A stretch of 64,000 nt of DNA, from contig NZ_JAKJHZ010000011.1 in assembly GCF_021648885.1 (NCBI RefSeq), positions 159,620 to 223,619 of the forward strand, given 5' to 3'. Below the pieces are notes generated by a model, which saw only the letters and a program-made list of their open reading frames with translations, did no database searches and had not been told where the DNA came from. The DNA is from Nocardioides potassii (GTDB lineage Bacteria > Actinomycetota > Actinomycetes > Propionibacteriales > Nocardioidaceae). The position numbers and the translations under genes are program-made. Shown here one piece after another: positions 1 through 8,541 of the stretch. Within the stretch, counting starts at the first letter, position 1; every line of letters begins with the position of its first letter.

Positions 1-873
1 GCGACGCAGCAGCAGCGACACGGCGCGGTAGGCCTCGGCCTGCTTGGTGAGGTCGTCGAACACGATGAGGACGTGCTTGCCGGCGTACATCCAGTGCTGG
101 CCGATGGCCGAGCCGGTGTAGGGCGCGAGGTACTTGAAGCCCGCGGAGTCGGACGCCGGCGACGCGACGATCGTCGTGTACTCCAGCGCGCCGGCCTCCT
201 CGAGGGCGCCGCGCACCGAGGCGATGGTCGAGCCCTTCTGGCCGATCGCGACGTAGATGCAGCGCACCTGCTTGTCCGGGTCCCCGGACTCCCAGTTCTG
301 CTTCTGGTTGATGATCGTGTCGATGGCGATGGTGCTCTTGCCAGTGGCACGGTCACCGATGATCAGCTGGCGCTGACCGCGCCCGACGGGCGTCAGGGCG
401 TCGATCGCCTTGATTCCGGTGGCGAGCGGCTCGTGCACCGACTTGCGTGCCATCACGCCGGGGGCCTGGAGCTCGAGCGCGCGACGCTCCTCGGACTCGA
501 TCTCGCCGAGGCCGTCGATCGGCTGGCCCAGCGGGTCGACCACGCGGCCGAGGTAGCCCTCGCCGACGGGCACCGAGAGGATCTCGCCCGTGCGACGCAC
601 GGTCTGGCCCTCCTCGATCTTGTCGAAGTCACCGAGGACCACGACACCGACCTCGCGGGTGTCGAGGTTGAGCGCGAGGCCGAGCGTGCCGTCCTCGAAC
701 TCGAGCAGCTCGTTGGCCATGACCGAGGGCAGGCCGGTGACGCGCGCGATGCCGTCGGCGGCCTCGGCGACCGTGCCGACCTCCTCCTTCGTCGCGGAGT
801 CGGGCTTGTAGTCCGACACGAAGCGCTGAAGCGCGTCCCGGATCTCGTCCGGACGGATGGACAGCTCCGTCAT
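1..873 (-). CDS. atpA: F1Fo ATP synthase subunit alpha (3' part outside window)
   Basis: Alpha subunit of the F1 catalytic head, which carries the non-catalytic nucleotide sites of the alpha3beta3 ring. Reading begins [15 protein letters not shown] at 873 and runs open to the window edge, so about 290 of some 540 residues are visible: the N-terminal beta-barrel and the first part of the nucleotide-binding domain. The P-loop GDRATGKS is encoded near 332-360, and a [13 protein letters not shown] stretch follows near the edge. It is the last visible gene of the atp operon, 58 bp after atpH. Nothing looks damaged; the gene is cut only by the window boundary. Confidence 0.97.
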   Translation of the reverse strand, partial: MTELSIRPDEIRDALQRFVSDYKPDSATKEEVGTVAEAADGIARVTGLPSVMANELLEFEDGTLGLALNLDTREVGVVVLGDFDKIEEGQTVRRTGEILSVPVGEGYLGRVVDPLGQPIDGLGEIESEERRALELQAPGVMARKSVHEPLATGIKAIDALTPVGRGQRQLIIGDRATGKSTIAIDTIINQKQNWESGDPDKQVRCIYVAIGQKGSTIASVRGALEEAGALEYTTIVASPASDSAGFKYLAPYTGSAIGQHWMYAGKHVLIVFDDLTKQAEAYRAVSLLLRR

Positions 874-931
874 TTCATCTCACCTGTTCTCTGGTCTGGC
901 TCTGAGGAGTTCTTGGATGTGTCTCGGGCCG

Positions 932-1725
932 TCAGCCGGCCAGCTTGCGCCCGGCGTCGTCGAGGCGGCTCGCGACCGTCCCGTCGATGACGTCGTCACC
1001 GATCTCGACGCGGATGCCACCGATGACGTCCGGGTCGACGATGACGTTGAGGTGCACGGTGCGGCCGTAGGAGCGCGAGAGCGCCGCTGCGAGCCGGTCG
1101 CGGTCGGTGTCGGCCAGCGGGCGGGCGACGCGAACGGTCGCAACTCCCTCTCCGCGGACCTCGGCCGCGATCTTCTGGTACGACGCCAGCGCGACGGCCA
1201 CCGTGCGGTGGCTCCCGGACAGCGACTGGCGCACGAGCGCCACCGTGGCCGGCAGCGTCCTGCCGCCGAGCAGCCCCTCGACCAGCGCCGACTTGTCGGC
1301 GCGGCTGCGAGCGGGGTCGGACAGCGCGTCACGCAGCCCGGGGTTGGCCTGGACGAGCTGGCCCACCGCGAACACCTCGTCCTCGAGGCGTCCGGCGTCG
1401 TCACCGGTGGAGCGGACCATCGCGACCACGCCGAGCTGCTCGAGGGCGTCGGCCAGGTCGCGCCCGGCCGTCCAGCGCTGCGCGACAGCGGTGGCGACGA
1501 CCTCGAGGGCCTCCGGGGAGACCTTCTGGTCGAGCACGCTGCGGAGCAGGTCGGCCTTGGCCTCGCCGGGGACGGACACGTCGGTCGCGACGCGGCGCAG
1601 GCCGGGCTCGGCGCGGAGCAGGTCCGCGGTCCCGAAAAGGTCCTGGCCCACCCGGCCCAGGCCGCCGGAGCCCGGGAGGACAGCGGCGGCCGCGGCGTAG
1701 GCCTCTGCGGACGCACCTCGCATCA

Positions 1726-1726
<1 letters not shown>
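932..1726 (-). CDS. atpH: ATP synthase subunit delta
   Basis: Delta subunit of F1, part of the peripheral stalk that ties the catalytic head to the b subunits. It is 264 residues long, the size usual in actinobacteria and longer than the roughly 180 of E. coli, with an Ala-rich helical N-terminal domain and the C-terminal OSCP/delta fold (RVARPLADTDRDRLAAALS, then VIVDPDVIGGIRVEIGDDVI). The start overlaps the atpF stop as TGATG, so the two are translationally coupled. In mycobacteria atpF and atpH are fused into one protein; here they remain separate, with a normal stop between them. Confidence 0.95.
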
Positions 1727-2322
<596 letters not shown>

Positions 2323-2344
2323 TCAGTCGTGCAAGCGGGTCGTG

Positions 2345-2548
2345 TCAGAGGACGAACGCGAGCGCGATACCGATGATGGCGAGCGCCTCGGCGAGGGCGA
2401 AGCCCAGGATGGCGATCGACTGGAGGCGGCTCTGGGCCTCGGGCTGACGGGCGACGCCGGAGATGTAGGCGGCGAAGATCAGGCCGATACCGACGCCGGG
2501 GCCGATCGCAGCGAGACCGTAACCGACCATGTTGAGGGAGCCTTCCAC
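2345..2548 (-). CDS. atpE: ATP synthase subunit c (proteolipid ring)
   Basis: Subunit c of the proton-translocating ring, a 67-residue helical hairpin. Helix 1 carries the small-residue packing motif ([13 protein letters not shown]). The polar loop is RQPE at residues 34-37. Helix 2 carries the proton-binding carboxylate Glu54 ([12 protein letters not shown]). Glu with no sodium-type ligand pattern around it points to proton coupling. This is the subunit targeted by diarylquinolines in mycobacteria. The gene lies between atpB and atpF, as expected. Confidence 0.97.
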   Translation of the reverse strand: MEGSLNMVGYGLAAIGPGVGIGLIFAAYISGVARQPEAQSRLQSIAILGFALAEALAIIGIALAFVL

Positions 2549-2624
2549 GGCTTTGTCCTTTCGGTTGTTACTACTGGGTTGAACACTTGGGGGGTGAAAC
2601 AGAGGGGGTCGAGCTTCTCGGGGC

Positions 2625-3422
2625 TCAGTGCTCGTCTGCGAGCGCGCCCGAGATGTACATGGCGTTGAGCAGGGTGAAGACGTAGGCCTGGAGGAACTGC
2701 ACCAGGAGCTCGAGGAACGAGATCGCGATGGCGAGCACCCAGGCGAGCGGGCCGGCGACGTAGCCGATGCCGCCGTACTCCAGCAGGAAGAGACCGCCGG
2801 TGGAGAACAGGATCAGCAGCAGGTGGCCCGCGAACATGTTGGCGAACAGACGCAGTGCCAGCGTGACCGGGCGGACCAGGATGTTGGAGAAGAACTCCAG
2901 CGGCACCAGCAGCGGGTACATCGCCGGGCTGACGCCGGACGGGACGCTCTGCAGCTTGAGGTAGCCGAGGAAGCCGTGCTTCTTGATGCCGACCGCGTTG
3001 TAGATGATCCAGCTGAGCGCGGCGAGCGCGTAGGCCATCGAGGCGCGCGAGAAGGTCGGGAACTGGATGAACGGGATGGTGGCGAACGCGTTGTTGATGA
3101 GGATGAAGAAGAAGACCGTCACCAGGTAGGGCACGAACTTGATGAAGTCGTGGCTGCCGATGATGTCGCGCCCGATCGAGTTGCGGACCATGCCGTAGGC
3201 GCTCTCGCCGGCGAACTGGATGCGGCTCGGGACCAGCGTCGCGCGGCGGGCCGCGGCGTAGAAGAAGACGAACACGATCACCGCGCCCAGCAGCAGCTGC
3301 ACCATCGGCTTGGTGACCGCGAGGCCGCCGATGTGGAACAGCGGGACCTCGGAGAAGTCGAAGCTGTTGGGACCGGGGGCGACGAACTCGCCGCCGGACT
3401 CAGCCATGGTGATGCCGAACAT
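2625..3422 (-). CDS. atpB: ATP synthase subunit a
   Basis: Subunit a of Fo, which forms the two proton half-channels beside the c ring. It has 265 residues with five or six membrane helices. The essential arginine is Arg191 in [13 protein letters not shown], equivalent to E. coli Arg210. The C-terminal helix [22 protein letters not shown] is the usual channel-lining segment. The start ATG at 3422 gives [11 protein letters not shown]; an internal Met6 is an alternative start. The gene lies 5 bp after the AtpZ-like gene. Confidence 0.96.
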   Translation of the reverse strand: MFGITMAESGGEFVAPGPNSFDFSEVPLFHIGGLAVTKPMVQLLLGAVIVFVFFYAAARRATLVPSRIQFAGESAYGMVRNSIGRDIIGSHDFIKFVPYLVTVFFFILINNAFATIPFIQFPTFSRASMAYALAALSWIIYNAVGIKKHGFLGYLKLQSVPSGVSPAMYPLLVPLEFFSNILVRPVTLALRLFANMFAGHLLLILFSTGGLFLLEYGGIGYVAGPLAWVLAIAISFLELLVQFLQAYVFTLLNAMYISGALADEH

Positions 3423-3427
3423 CTGCG

Positions 3428-3724
3428 TCAGTCTCCTCGGTGCTTGTCAGAGCTGGGCGTGTCTGCGTGAGCACTCGCCTTGTTGAACCGTGCGTACGTC
3501 ATGTAGATCCCGAAGCCGGCACCGATGAGGATGCCGATCGCCACGAGGAAGGTCGTGCCGAGCCATCGATCGAGGGCCCAGCCGGCCAACCCGTAGACAG
3601 CAACACCCGAGACGATGTAGCCGAAGGCGTGCCAGGGGTCGCCCTTGGGGGAATCGTCGGATGGGGCCGTCGGGGGAAGCTGTCGAGCCATCGCGCCCCG
3701 CACACTAGCAGCGGATTCGCTCAT
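3428..3724 (-). CDS. AtpZ/AtpI-family small membrane protein
   Basis: Protein of 98 residues with a disordered N-terminus and two membrane helices (about 34-53 and 58-76). The second contains the glycine-rich GILIGAGFGIYMTYARF typical of the ATPase_gene1 (AtpZ/AtpI) family. Family members assist Fo ring assembly or magnesium supply in some species; that role is inferred here. The start overlaps the stop of the gene upstream as ATGA. Met13 (MARQLPPT) is a possible shorter start. The gene sits immediately before atpB, as in other actinobacterial atp operons. Confidence 0.82.
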   Translation of the reverse strand: MSESAASVRGAMARQLPPTAPSDDSPKGDPWHAFGYIVSGVAVYGLAGWALDRWLGTTFLVAIGILIGAGFGIYMTYARFNKASAHADTPSSDKHRGD

Positions 3725-4212
3725 CGCTCACCCCCGGGGTGACGGGCCGGCTCGGCTGCGACCGGCGCGTCCGAGGGCCGGTCGGCCGCGGTCTCGTAGA
3801 GCGGGATCCGCTGGCGCGTGGCGGCGACGAGCTGCCCGACGAGCCAGGTCAGGGTGACGACGATGACGGCCGTCGCGAACCACCCGCGGGACAGCGTCTC
3901 CGCGCCGGCGTCGGCGCGGTCGATGGCGGTCACCACGACAGCCAGGACCAGCAGCTGGAGCGCGTAGGTCATCAGCGCGACCAGCATCGACGCGCCCGGC
4001 AGCACGCGGGCGACGAGGCCGACGGCGGCCAGGCCGAGGGCGAACACGACGAGCGTCACCACTCCCCCGACGGCGGCGCCCACCACACCCGGGCGGCCGT
4101 CGGCGAGCCCGCCGACGAGGACCAGCACGACGACCGCGACGGTCCCGGCAGCCAGTGCACCGAGGACCGGCGACAACCCCCGTCGGGGGCCTGTCTTCGA
4201 CTCGGTCGTCAT
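3721..4212 (-). CDS. AtpI-like membrane protein, first gene of the atp operon
   Basis: Protein of 163 residues, starting MTTESKTGPRRGLS at ATG 4212. It has four hydrophobic segments (roughly residues 14-40, 46-72, 80-101 and 117-138) and a polar Pro/Ala-rich tail. The size, topology and position in front of the AtpZ-like gene and atpB match the ATP synthase protein I group, although sequence motifs are weak. The reading frame stays open well upstream of 4212, but that part is Arg/Gly-rich and lacks coding character, so I chose the ATG. A CRP-like operator lies about 40 bp upstream. Confidence 0.75.
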   Translation of the reverse strand: MTTESKTGPRRGLSPVLGALAAGTVAVVVLVLVGGLADGRPGVVGAAVGGVVTLVVFALGLAAVGLVARVLPGASMLVALMTYALQLLVLAVVVTAIDRADAGAETLSRGWFATAVIVVTLTWLVGQLVAATRQRIPLYETAADRPSDAPVAAEPARHPGGER

Positions 4213-4250
4213 GGCGGCGGCCTGTCTCTCAGAGGTGCTGGGTGACTGCT

Positions 4251-4266
4251 CGTGAAAACTATCACA
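4251..4266 (-). promoter_or_regulatory. CRP/GlxR-type operator before the atp operon
   Basis: On the minus strand the 16-mer is TGTGATAGTTTTCACG, one mismatch from the CRP/GlxR consensus TGTGA-N6-TCACA. It is centred about 47 bp upstream of the AtpI-like start at 4212, between wecA and the ATP synthase genes. CRP-family control of ATP synthase operons is known in corynebacteria (GlxR). Activation or repression cannot be told from the sequence alone. Confidence 0.6.
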
Positions 4267-4298
4267 AAGTCCGCCCGAGCCTCCAACCGGGGTCCGGG

Positions 4299-5498
4299 CT
4301 AGTCGTCCATCGGCTCCAGGGCGGGGTCGACCGGATCCTCGAGGCGGCCCTCGACCTCGGCGTTCTCGGGCAGCCCGGTGTCCCCCAGCCCGGTCTTGCG
4401 CGGGCGCTGCACCCGCGGCAGCACGAAGGTCATCGCGATCGTCAGCGCCAGCATCGAGCCCAGGCTCCACCACACCCACGGACTGTCGTAGAGGCTCACG
4501 ATCACCGCACCGGCGGCGAGCGTGAAGGCCCACATCCACATGATCAGGACCGCGCGCCGCTGGGAGTGGCCGATCTCGAGCAGGCGGTGGTGCAGGTGCT
4601 GCTTGTCGGCGCTCATCGGCGAGCGCCCCGCGCGCGTACGACGCACGATGGCGAGCACCATGTCGACGATCGGGACGAGCAGGAGCGAGATCGGCAGCAG
4701 CACCGGCAGCACGGTGACGAAGAGGCTGTTGCCCGCCGAGGTGGGCATCCCGAAGAACTGGCCGGTGAGGGTGAGCGCGCTCGCCGAGAGGACCAGGCCG
4801 ATCAGCATCGAGCCGGAGTCGCCCATGAACAGGCGTGCCGGGTGGAAGTTGTGCGGCAGGAACCCCGCGCAGGCACCGGCGAGGGCGGCGCTGAGCAGGG
4901 CGCCCGTGGTGGCCAGCGTCAGGTTGTTGGTGTCGGAGAGCTGGTAGCAGTAGAGGAAGAACGCCGCGGCACCGATGCCCACCACCCCGGCCGCCAGGCC
5001 GTCGAGGCCGTCGACGAAGTTGACCGCGTTCATCGTGCCGATGACCACGACGAGCGTGATGATCGCGCCCTGGGCGTCGCCGAGGGCGATCTGGGTGCCG
5101 TCGGGGCTGGGGAAGTAGTAGAACCGCACCCCGAAGGCGACCAGGAGGGCCGCGGCCAGCACCTGTCCCCCGAGCTTGGTCAACGCGTCGAGGTCGAAGA
5201 TGTCGTCGAGCACCCCGACCGCGCAGACGAGGGCACCGGCCACCAGCACGACGCCGGCGTCGCGGAAGACGAAGTTGTCGCTGGTGGAGAGGAACGGCAG
5301 CTCGCGGGCGACGCCGTACGCCGCCACGAGACCACCGAGCATCGCCAGGCCGCCGAGGTAGGGGATCGGGACGGCGTGCACGTCGCGGTCGCGCACCGCG
5401 GCGACGGCACCGGTGCGCAGCGCGATCTCGCGCGCGATGACCGTGAGGAGGTAGGTCACCGACAGGGAGACCAGGAAGACGAGGAGGTACTCCCGCAC
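4299..5498 (-). CDS. wecA: MraY-family undecaprenyl-phosphate GlcNAc-1-phosphate transferase
   Basis: Integral membrane enzyme of the WecA/Rfe group that moves a sugar-1-phosphate, probably GlcNAc-1-P, from UDP onto a polyprenyl phosphate. This starts cell-wall linker or polysaccharide synthesis. The 399 residues hold about 10-11 membrane helices. Family motifs are all present: VGVLDDIFDLDALTK (Asp pair), NAVNFVDGLDGLAAG, GDSGSMLIG and the cytosolic HHRLLEIGHSQR loop. The start is GTG at 5498, 3 bp after sua5. wecA directly before the ATP synthase genes is the mycobacterial arrangement (Rv1302), which supports the GlcNAc-1-P assignment. Confidence 0.9.
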   Translation of the reverse strand: MREYLLVFLVSLSVTYLLTVIAREIALRTGAVAAVRDRDVHAVPIPYLGGLAMLGGLVAAYGVARELPFLSTSDNFVFRDAGVVLVAGALVCAVGVLDDIFDLDALTKLGGQVLAAALLVAFGVRFYYFPSPDGTQIALGDAQGAIITLVVVIGTMNAVNFVDGLDGLAAGVVGIGAAAFFLYCYQLSDTNNLTLATTGALLSAALAGACAGFLPHNFHPARLFMGDSGSMLIGLVLSASALTLTGQFFGMPTSAGNSLFVTVLPVLLPISLLLVPIVDMVLAIVRRTRAGRSPMSADKQHLHHRLLEIGHSQRRAVLIMWMWAFTLAAGAVIVSLYDSPWVWWSLGSMLALTIAMTFVLPRVQRPRKTGLGDTGLPENAEVEGRLEDPVDPALEPMDD

Positions 5499-5501
5499 CC
5501 C

Positions 5502-6167
5502 TCAGCCCTCGTCCGCCAGCACGATCCCGTGGTCCTCGATCGCAGCGTTGAGCTGGTCGAGCGAGAGCGCGCCGAGGCGCAGGACCCGGCCTTCAGGGAC
5601 CGTGACGTCGACGATCGTGGAGGCCTCGCCGCCCGGCGAGGTACCGCCGTCGACGATCACCGCGACGGCGTCGCCGAGCATCTCCTCCGCCGCGTCGGCG
5701 TCGGTGGCGGCGGGGCGACCGGTGAGGTTGGCCGAGGAGACCGCGAGCGGGCCGGTGCGCTCGAGGACCGCCAGGGCGACCTCGTCGTCGGGCATCCGCA
5801 CCGCGACGGTCCCCCGGGTCTCCCCGAGGTCCCAGACCAGCGAGGACTGCTGGCGGCACACGATCGTGAGCGGGCCCGGCCAGAACGCCTCGACCAGCGC
5901 GCGGGCCCACGGGGGGACGCCCTCGGCCAGCGCGTCGAGCGTGGTCGGAGCCGACACCAGCACCGGGGGCGGCATGTCGCGGCCACGACCCTTGGCGTCG
6001 AGCAGGCGCTGGACGGCGTGCCGGGAGAAGGCGTCGGCGGCGATCCCGTAGACGGTGTCGGTGGGGATGACGACCAGGTCGCCGCTGCGTACGGCGCCGG
6101 CAGCGGCGGTCACCGCCGCCTCGCGCTCCTCGTCGGTCGACGTGCTGAACCTGTCCACGCTGCTCAT
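5502..6167 (-). CDS. L-threonylcarbamoyladenylate synthase (Sua5/YwlC/YrdC)
   Basis: Makes threonylcarbamoyl-AMP from Thr, bicarbonate and ATP, the first step of the t6A37 tRNA modification. The 221 residues cover a YrdC domain: VIPTDTVYGIAADAF near residue 38, FWPGPLTIVCR near 97, VAVRMPDD, SSANLTGRPA and STIVDVT. There is no long C-terminal Sua5 extension, so it is a TsaC-sized protein. The ATG at 6167 overlaps the prmC stop as ATGA. The frame continues upstream into prmC, but that part is shadow sequence. The prfA-prmC-sua5 order is a widespread translation-gene cluster. Confidence 0.93.
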   Translation of the reverse strand: MSSVDRFSTSTDEEREAAVTAAAGAVRSGDLVVIPTDTVYGIAADAFSRHAVQRLLDAKGRGRDMPPPVLVSAPTTLDALAEGVPPWARALVEAFWPGPLTIVCRQQSSLVWDLGETRGTVAVRMPDDEVALAVLERTGPLAVSSANLTGRPAATDADAAEEMLGDAVAVIVDGGTSPGGEASTIVDVTVPEGRVLRLGALSLDQLNAAIEDHGIVLADEG

Positions 6168-7006
6168 CGTGCCAGTCGTGCGGTCAGGTAGCGCGGGCGA
6201 CCCGCGAGGTCCCGGTGGTCGGACACGTCGCTCCAGCGGCCGCTGGCAGCGAAGACCGCGGGCGCGGACTCCCCCTGCACGTCCGCGTGCTCGGCCCCGA
6301 CCACTCCCCCGGGCCGCAGCAGCCCGGCGGCGCGGCGCTCCAGCACGCGGATCGCGTCGAGGCCGTCCTGGCCCGAGAACAGCGCGACGTGCGGGTCGTG
6401 GTCGCGCGCCTCGGCGGCGACCGACTCCCACGCCTCGAGCGGGATGTAGGGCGGGTTGCAGACCACGACGTCGACGGTCCCGAGCAGGTCGTCGAAGGCC
6501 GTGGCGAGGTCGCCCTGGCGCAGGTCGACGCCGGTGCCGGCGAGGTTGCGCTCGGCCCACGCCAGGGCGCCCTCGTCGAGCTCGACGGCGTGCACCTCGG
6601 CTCCCGGCACCTCGTCCGCGACCGCCTTGGCGATGGCGCCGGACCCCGTGCAGAGGTCGACGACCACGGGCGGTCGACCCACGAGCAGAGCCTGGTCGAT
6701 CGCCCAGCCGGCCAGCAGCTCGGTCTCCGGGCGGGGCACGAAGACGCCCGGGCCGACGGCGAGCTCGACGTGGCGGAAGGCGGCGCTGCCGGTCAGGTGC
6801 TGCAGCGGCTCGCGGGCCACCCGGCGCGCCACGAGGGCGTCGTACTCCTCGCGCTGCCCGGTGCTGAGGCCGTCGACGAGCGGCAGGCGACCGAGCGCGA
6901 CGTCGAGGACGTGCGCCAGCAGCAGGTCGGCGTCGCGCTCGGGTGAGGCGACTCCGGCGTCGCGCAGACGGGCCGCCGCGTCACGCCGGGCCGTGCTGGC
7001 CCGCAC
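6164..7006 (-). CDS. prmC: Peptide chain release factor N5-glutamine methyltransferase
   Basis: SAM-dependent enzyme that methylates the glutamine of the GGQ motif in release factors. It has 280 residues. The N-terminal helical domain contacts the release factor. The Rossmann methyltransferase domain has VVDLCTGSGAIAKAVA (SAM site, near 117) and the catalytic NPPYIP motif near 181. The start is GTG at 7006, directly abutting the prfA stop, so substrate and modifying enzyme are co-transcribed. The stop overlaps the sua5 start. Confidence 0.95.
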   Translation of the reverse strand: MRASTARRDAAARLRDAGVASPERDADLLLAHVLDVALGRLPLVDGLSTGQREEYDALVARRVAREPLQHLTGSAAFRHVELAVGPGVFVPRPETELLAGWAIDQALLVGRPPVVVDLCTGSGAIAKAVADEVPGAEVHAVELDEGALAWAERNLAGTGVDLRQGDLATAFDDLLGTVDVVVCNPPYIPLEAWESVAAEARDHDPHVALFSGQDGLDAIRVLERRAAGLLRPGGVVGAEHADVQGESAPAVFAASGRWSDVSDHRDLAGRPRYLTARLAR

Positions 7007-8080
7007 TCAGGACTCCAGCTCGGCGAGCCGGGCGGCCATGTCGGCCTCGACGCACGAGTCGAGCACCGGCTGGAGGTCACCGTCCAGCACCTGGTCGAGG
7101 TTGTAGGCCTTGTAGCCGGTGCGGTGGTCGGAGATCCGGTTCTCCGGGTAGTTGTAGGTCCGGATCCGCTCGGAGCGGTCGACCGTGCGGACCTGCGAGC
7201 GACGCGCCTCGCTGGCCTCGGCGTCGGCAGCCTCCTGGGCGACCTGGAGCAGCCGCGCGCGCAGGATGCGCATCGCGGACTCCTTGTTCTGCAGCTGGCT
7301 CTTCTCGTTCTGGCAGCTCGCGACGATGCCGGTCGGCAGGTGGGTGATCCGCACCGCGGAGTCGGTCGTGTTGACGCTCTGGCCACCGGGACCGCTGGAG
7401 CGGTAGACGTCGATGCGGAGGTCGTTGTCGTTGATCTCGACGTCGACCTGCTCGGCCTCGGGCATCACCAGGACGCCGGCGGCGGAGGTGTGCACGCGGC
7501 CCTGCGACTCCGTGACGGGCACCCGCTGCACGCGGTGCACACCGCCCTCGAACTTGAGCAGGGCGTACGGCGCCTGGCCGGGCTCGACCGTCCCCCTGGC
7601 CTTCACCGCGGCGGTGACGGACTTGAAGCCGCCGAGGTCGGACTCGGTGGCGTCGAGCAGCTCCACGCTCCAGCCGCGTGCCTCGGCGTAGCGGGAGTAC
7701 ATCCGCAGCAGGTCGCCGGCGAACAGGGCCGACTCCTCGCCGCCCTCGCCGGACTTGATCTCGAGCAGCGCGTCCTTGCCGTCCGAGGGGTCGCGGGGCA
7801 CGAGGAGGCGGCGCAGCCGCTCCTCGGCCGCGACGCGGCGGGCGGCCAGCACGTCGGCCTCCGCCGCGAAGGCAGGGTCGTCGGAGGCCAGCTCGCGCGC
7901 GGCCTCGACGTCGTCACCGAGCTGGAGCCAGTCCTGCCACGTGGTCACCACGGCGGTGAGCTCGGCATACCTCTGGTTGAGCTGCTTGGCGAGGCGCTGG
8001 TCGGCGTGCGTCTCGGGCAGCGCGAGGCGTCCCTCGAGCTCGGCGTGCTCCTGGCGCATGCCTTCGACGGCCTCGAACAC
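7007..8080 (-). CDS. prfA: Peptide chain release factor 1
   Basis: Class I release factor for UAA and UAG stops. It has 357 residues. The GGQ hydrolysis motif ([17 protein letters not shown]) lies near residue 232, and the stop-codon-reading PVT motif ([15 protein letters not shown]) near 190 marks it as RF1 rather than RF2. I placed the start at GTG 8080 ([12 protein letters not shown]) because AGGAG sits 6 nt upstream and the length matches the family. The open frame continues further upstream, but that part overlaps a terminator-like hairpin and looks non-coding. prmC follows directly. Confidence 0.95.
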   Translation of the reverse strand: MFEAVEGMRQEHAELEGRLALPETHADQRLAKQLNQRYAELTAVVTTWQDWLQLGDDVEAARELASDDPAFAAEADVLAARRVAAEERLRRLLVPRDPSDGKDALLEIKSGEGGEESALFAGDLLRMYSRYAEARGWSVELLDATESDLGGFKSVTAAVKARGTVEPGQAPYALLKFEGGVHRVQRVPVTESQGRVHTSAAGVLVMPEAEQVDVEINDNDLRIDVYRSSGPGGQSVNTTDSAVRITHLPTGIVASCQNEKSQLQNKESAMRILRARLLQVAQEAADAEASEARRSQVRTVDRSERIRTYNYPENRISDHRTGYKAYNLDQVLDGDLQPVLDSCVEADMAARLAELES

Positions 8081-8130
8081 GGCTCTTCTCCTGCGGCTGG
8101 ACGGATGGCGGGGTGGCTGGGCAGACGACA

Positions 8131-8169
8131 AGGCGCCGGCCACCCGCAATGAGCGGGCGACCGGCGCCT
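8131..8169 (-). terminator. Stem-loop after rpmE
   Basis: Inverted repeat AGGCGCCGG / CCGGCGCCT (8131-8139 with 8161-8169), with an inner CCCGC/GCGGG extension around a short loop. It starts 8 bp past the rpmE stop and lies upstream of the prfA start. There is no U-tract, so it may be a pause or processing element or an atypical terminator. Confidence 0.5.
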
Positions 8170-8177
8170 GACGTGGG

Positions 8178-8414
8178 CTACTTGCTCTCGGCCTTCTCGG
8201 AGGCAGCAGCCTTCTTGCCGTAGCGGGACTCGAACCGGGCGACGCGGCCGCCGGTGTCGAGGATCTTCTGCTTGCCGGTGTAGAACGGGTGGCACTGCGA
8301 GCAGACATCGGCGTGGATCGTGCCGGAGGTCGCGGTGCTGCGGGTGGTGAACGACGCGCCGCAGGTGCAGGTGACCTTGGTCTCGACGTAGTCGGGGTGG
8401 GTGTCCTTCTTCAT
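8178..8414 (-). CDS. rpmE: 50S ribosomal protein bL31 (zinc-binding type)
   Basis: Ribosomal protein bL31, 78 residues. It is the zinc-containing paralogue type: Cys16, Cys18, Cys38 and Cys41 (TCTCGASF and [11 protein letters not shown]). A zinc-free copy induced under zinc starvation may exist elsewhere in the genome. The family core [20 protein letters not shown] is intact and is followed by a Lys/Ala tail. A good ribosome-binding site (GAGAGGA) precedes ATG 8414. It lies between rho and prfA, the usual actinobacterial location. Confidence 0.96.
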   Translation of the reverse strand: MKKDTHPDYVETKVTCTCGASFTTRSTATSGTIHADVCSQCHPFYTGKQKILDTGGRVARFESRYGKKAAASEKAESK

Positions 8415-8541
8415 GGTGTCCTCTCAGTTGCTCCGGGTCGTCCGCGTGGATCGCTGCGACGTGAACCGGAACCGACGCACAAGTGTGCCACCGCTCTCAA
8501 CAGCGGCGCCAATCCGGTCATTCCCGCTCGGTGGGCCCGCC

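Noticed and set aside
4155..6191. A 678-codon plus-strand frame opposite wecA and sua5
   Set aside because: Low-complexity His/Arg/Glu/Gly composition typical of antisense frames; wecA and sua5 are certain on the other strand.
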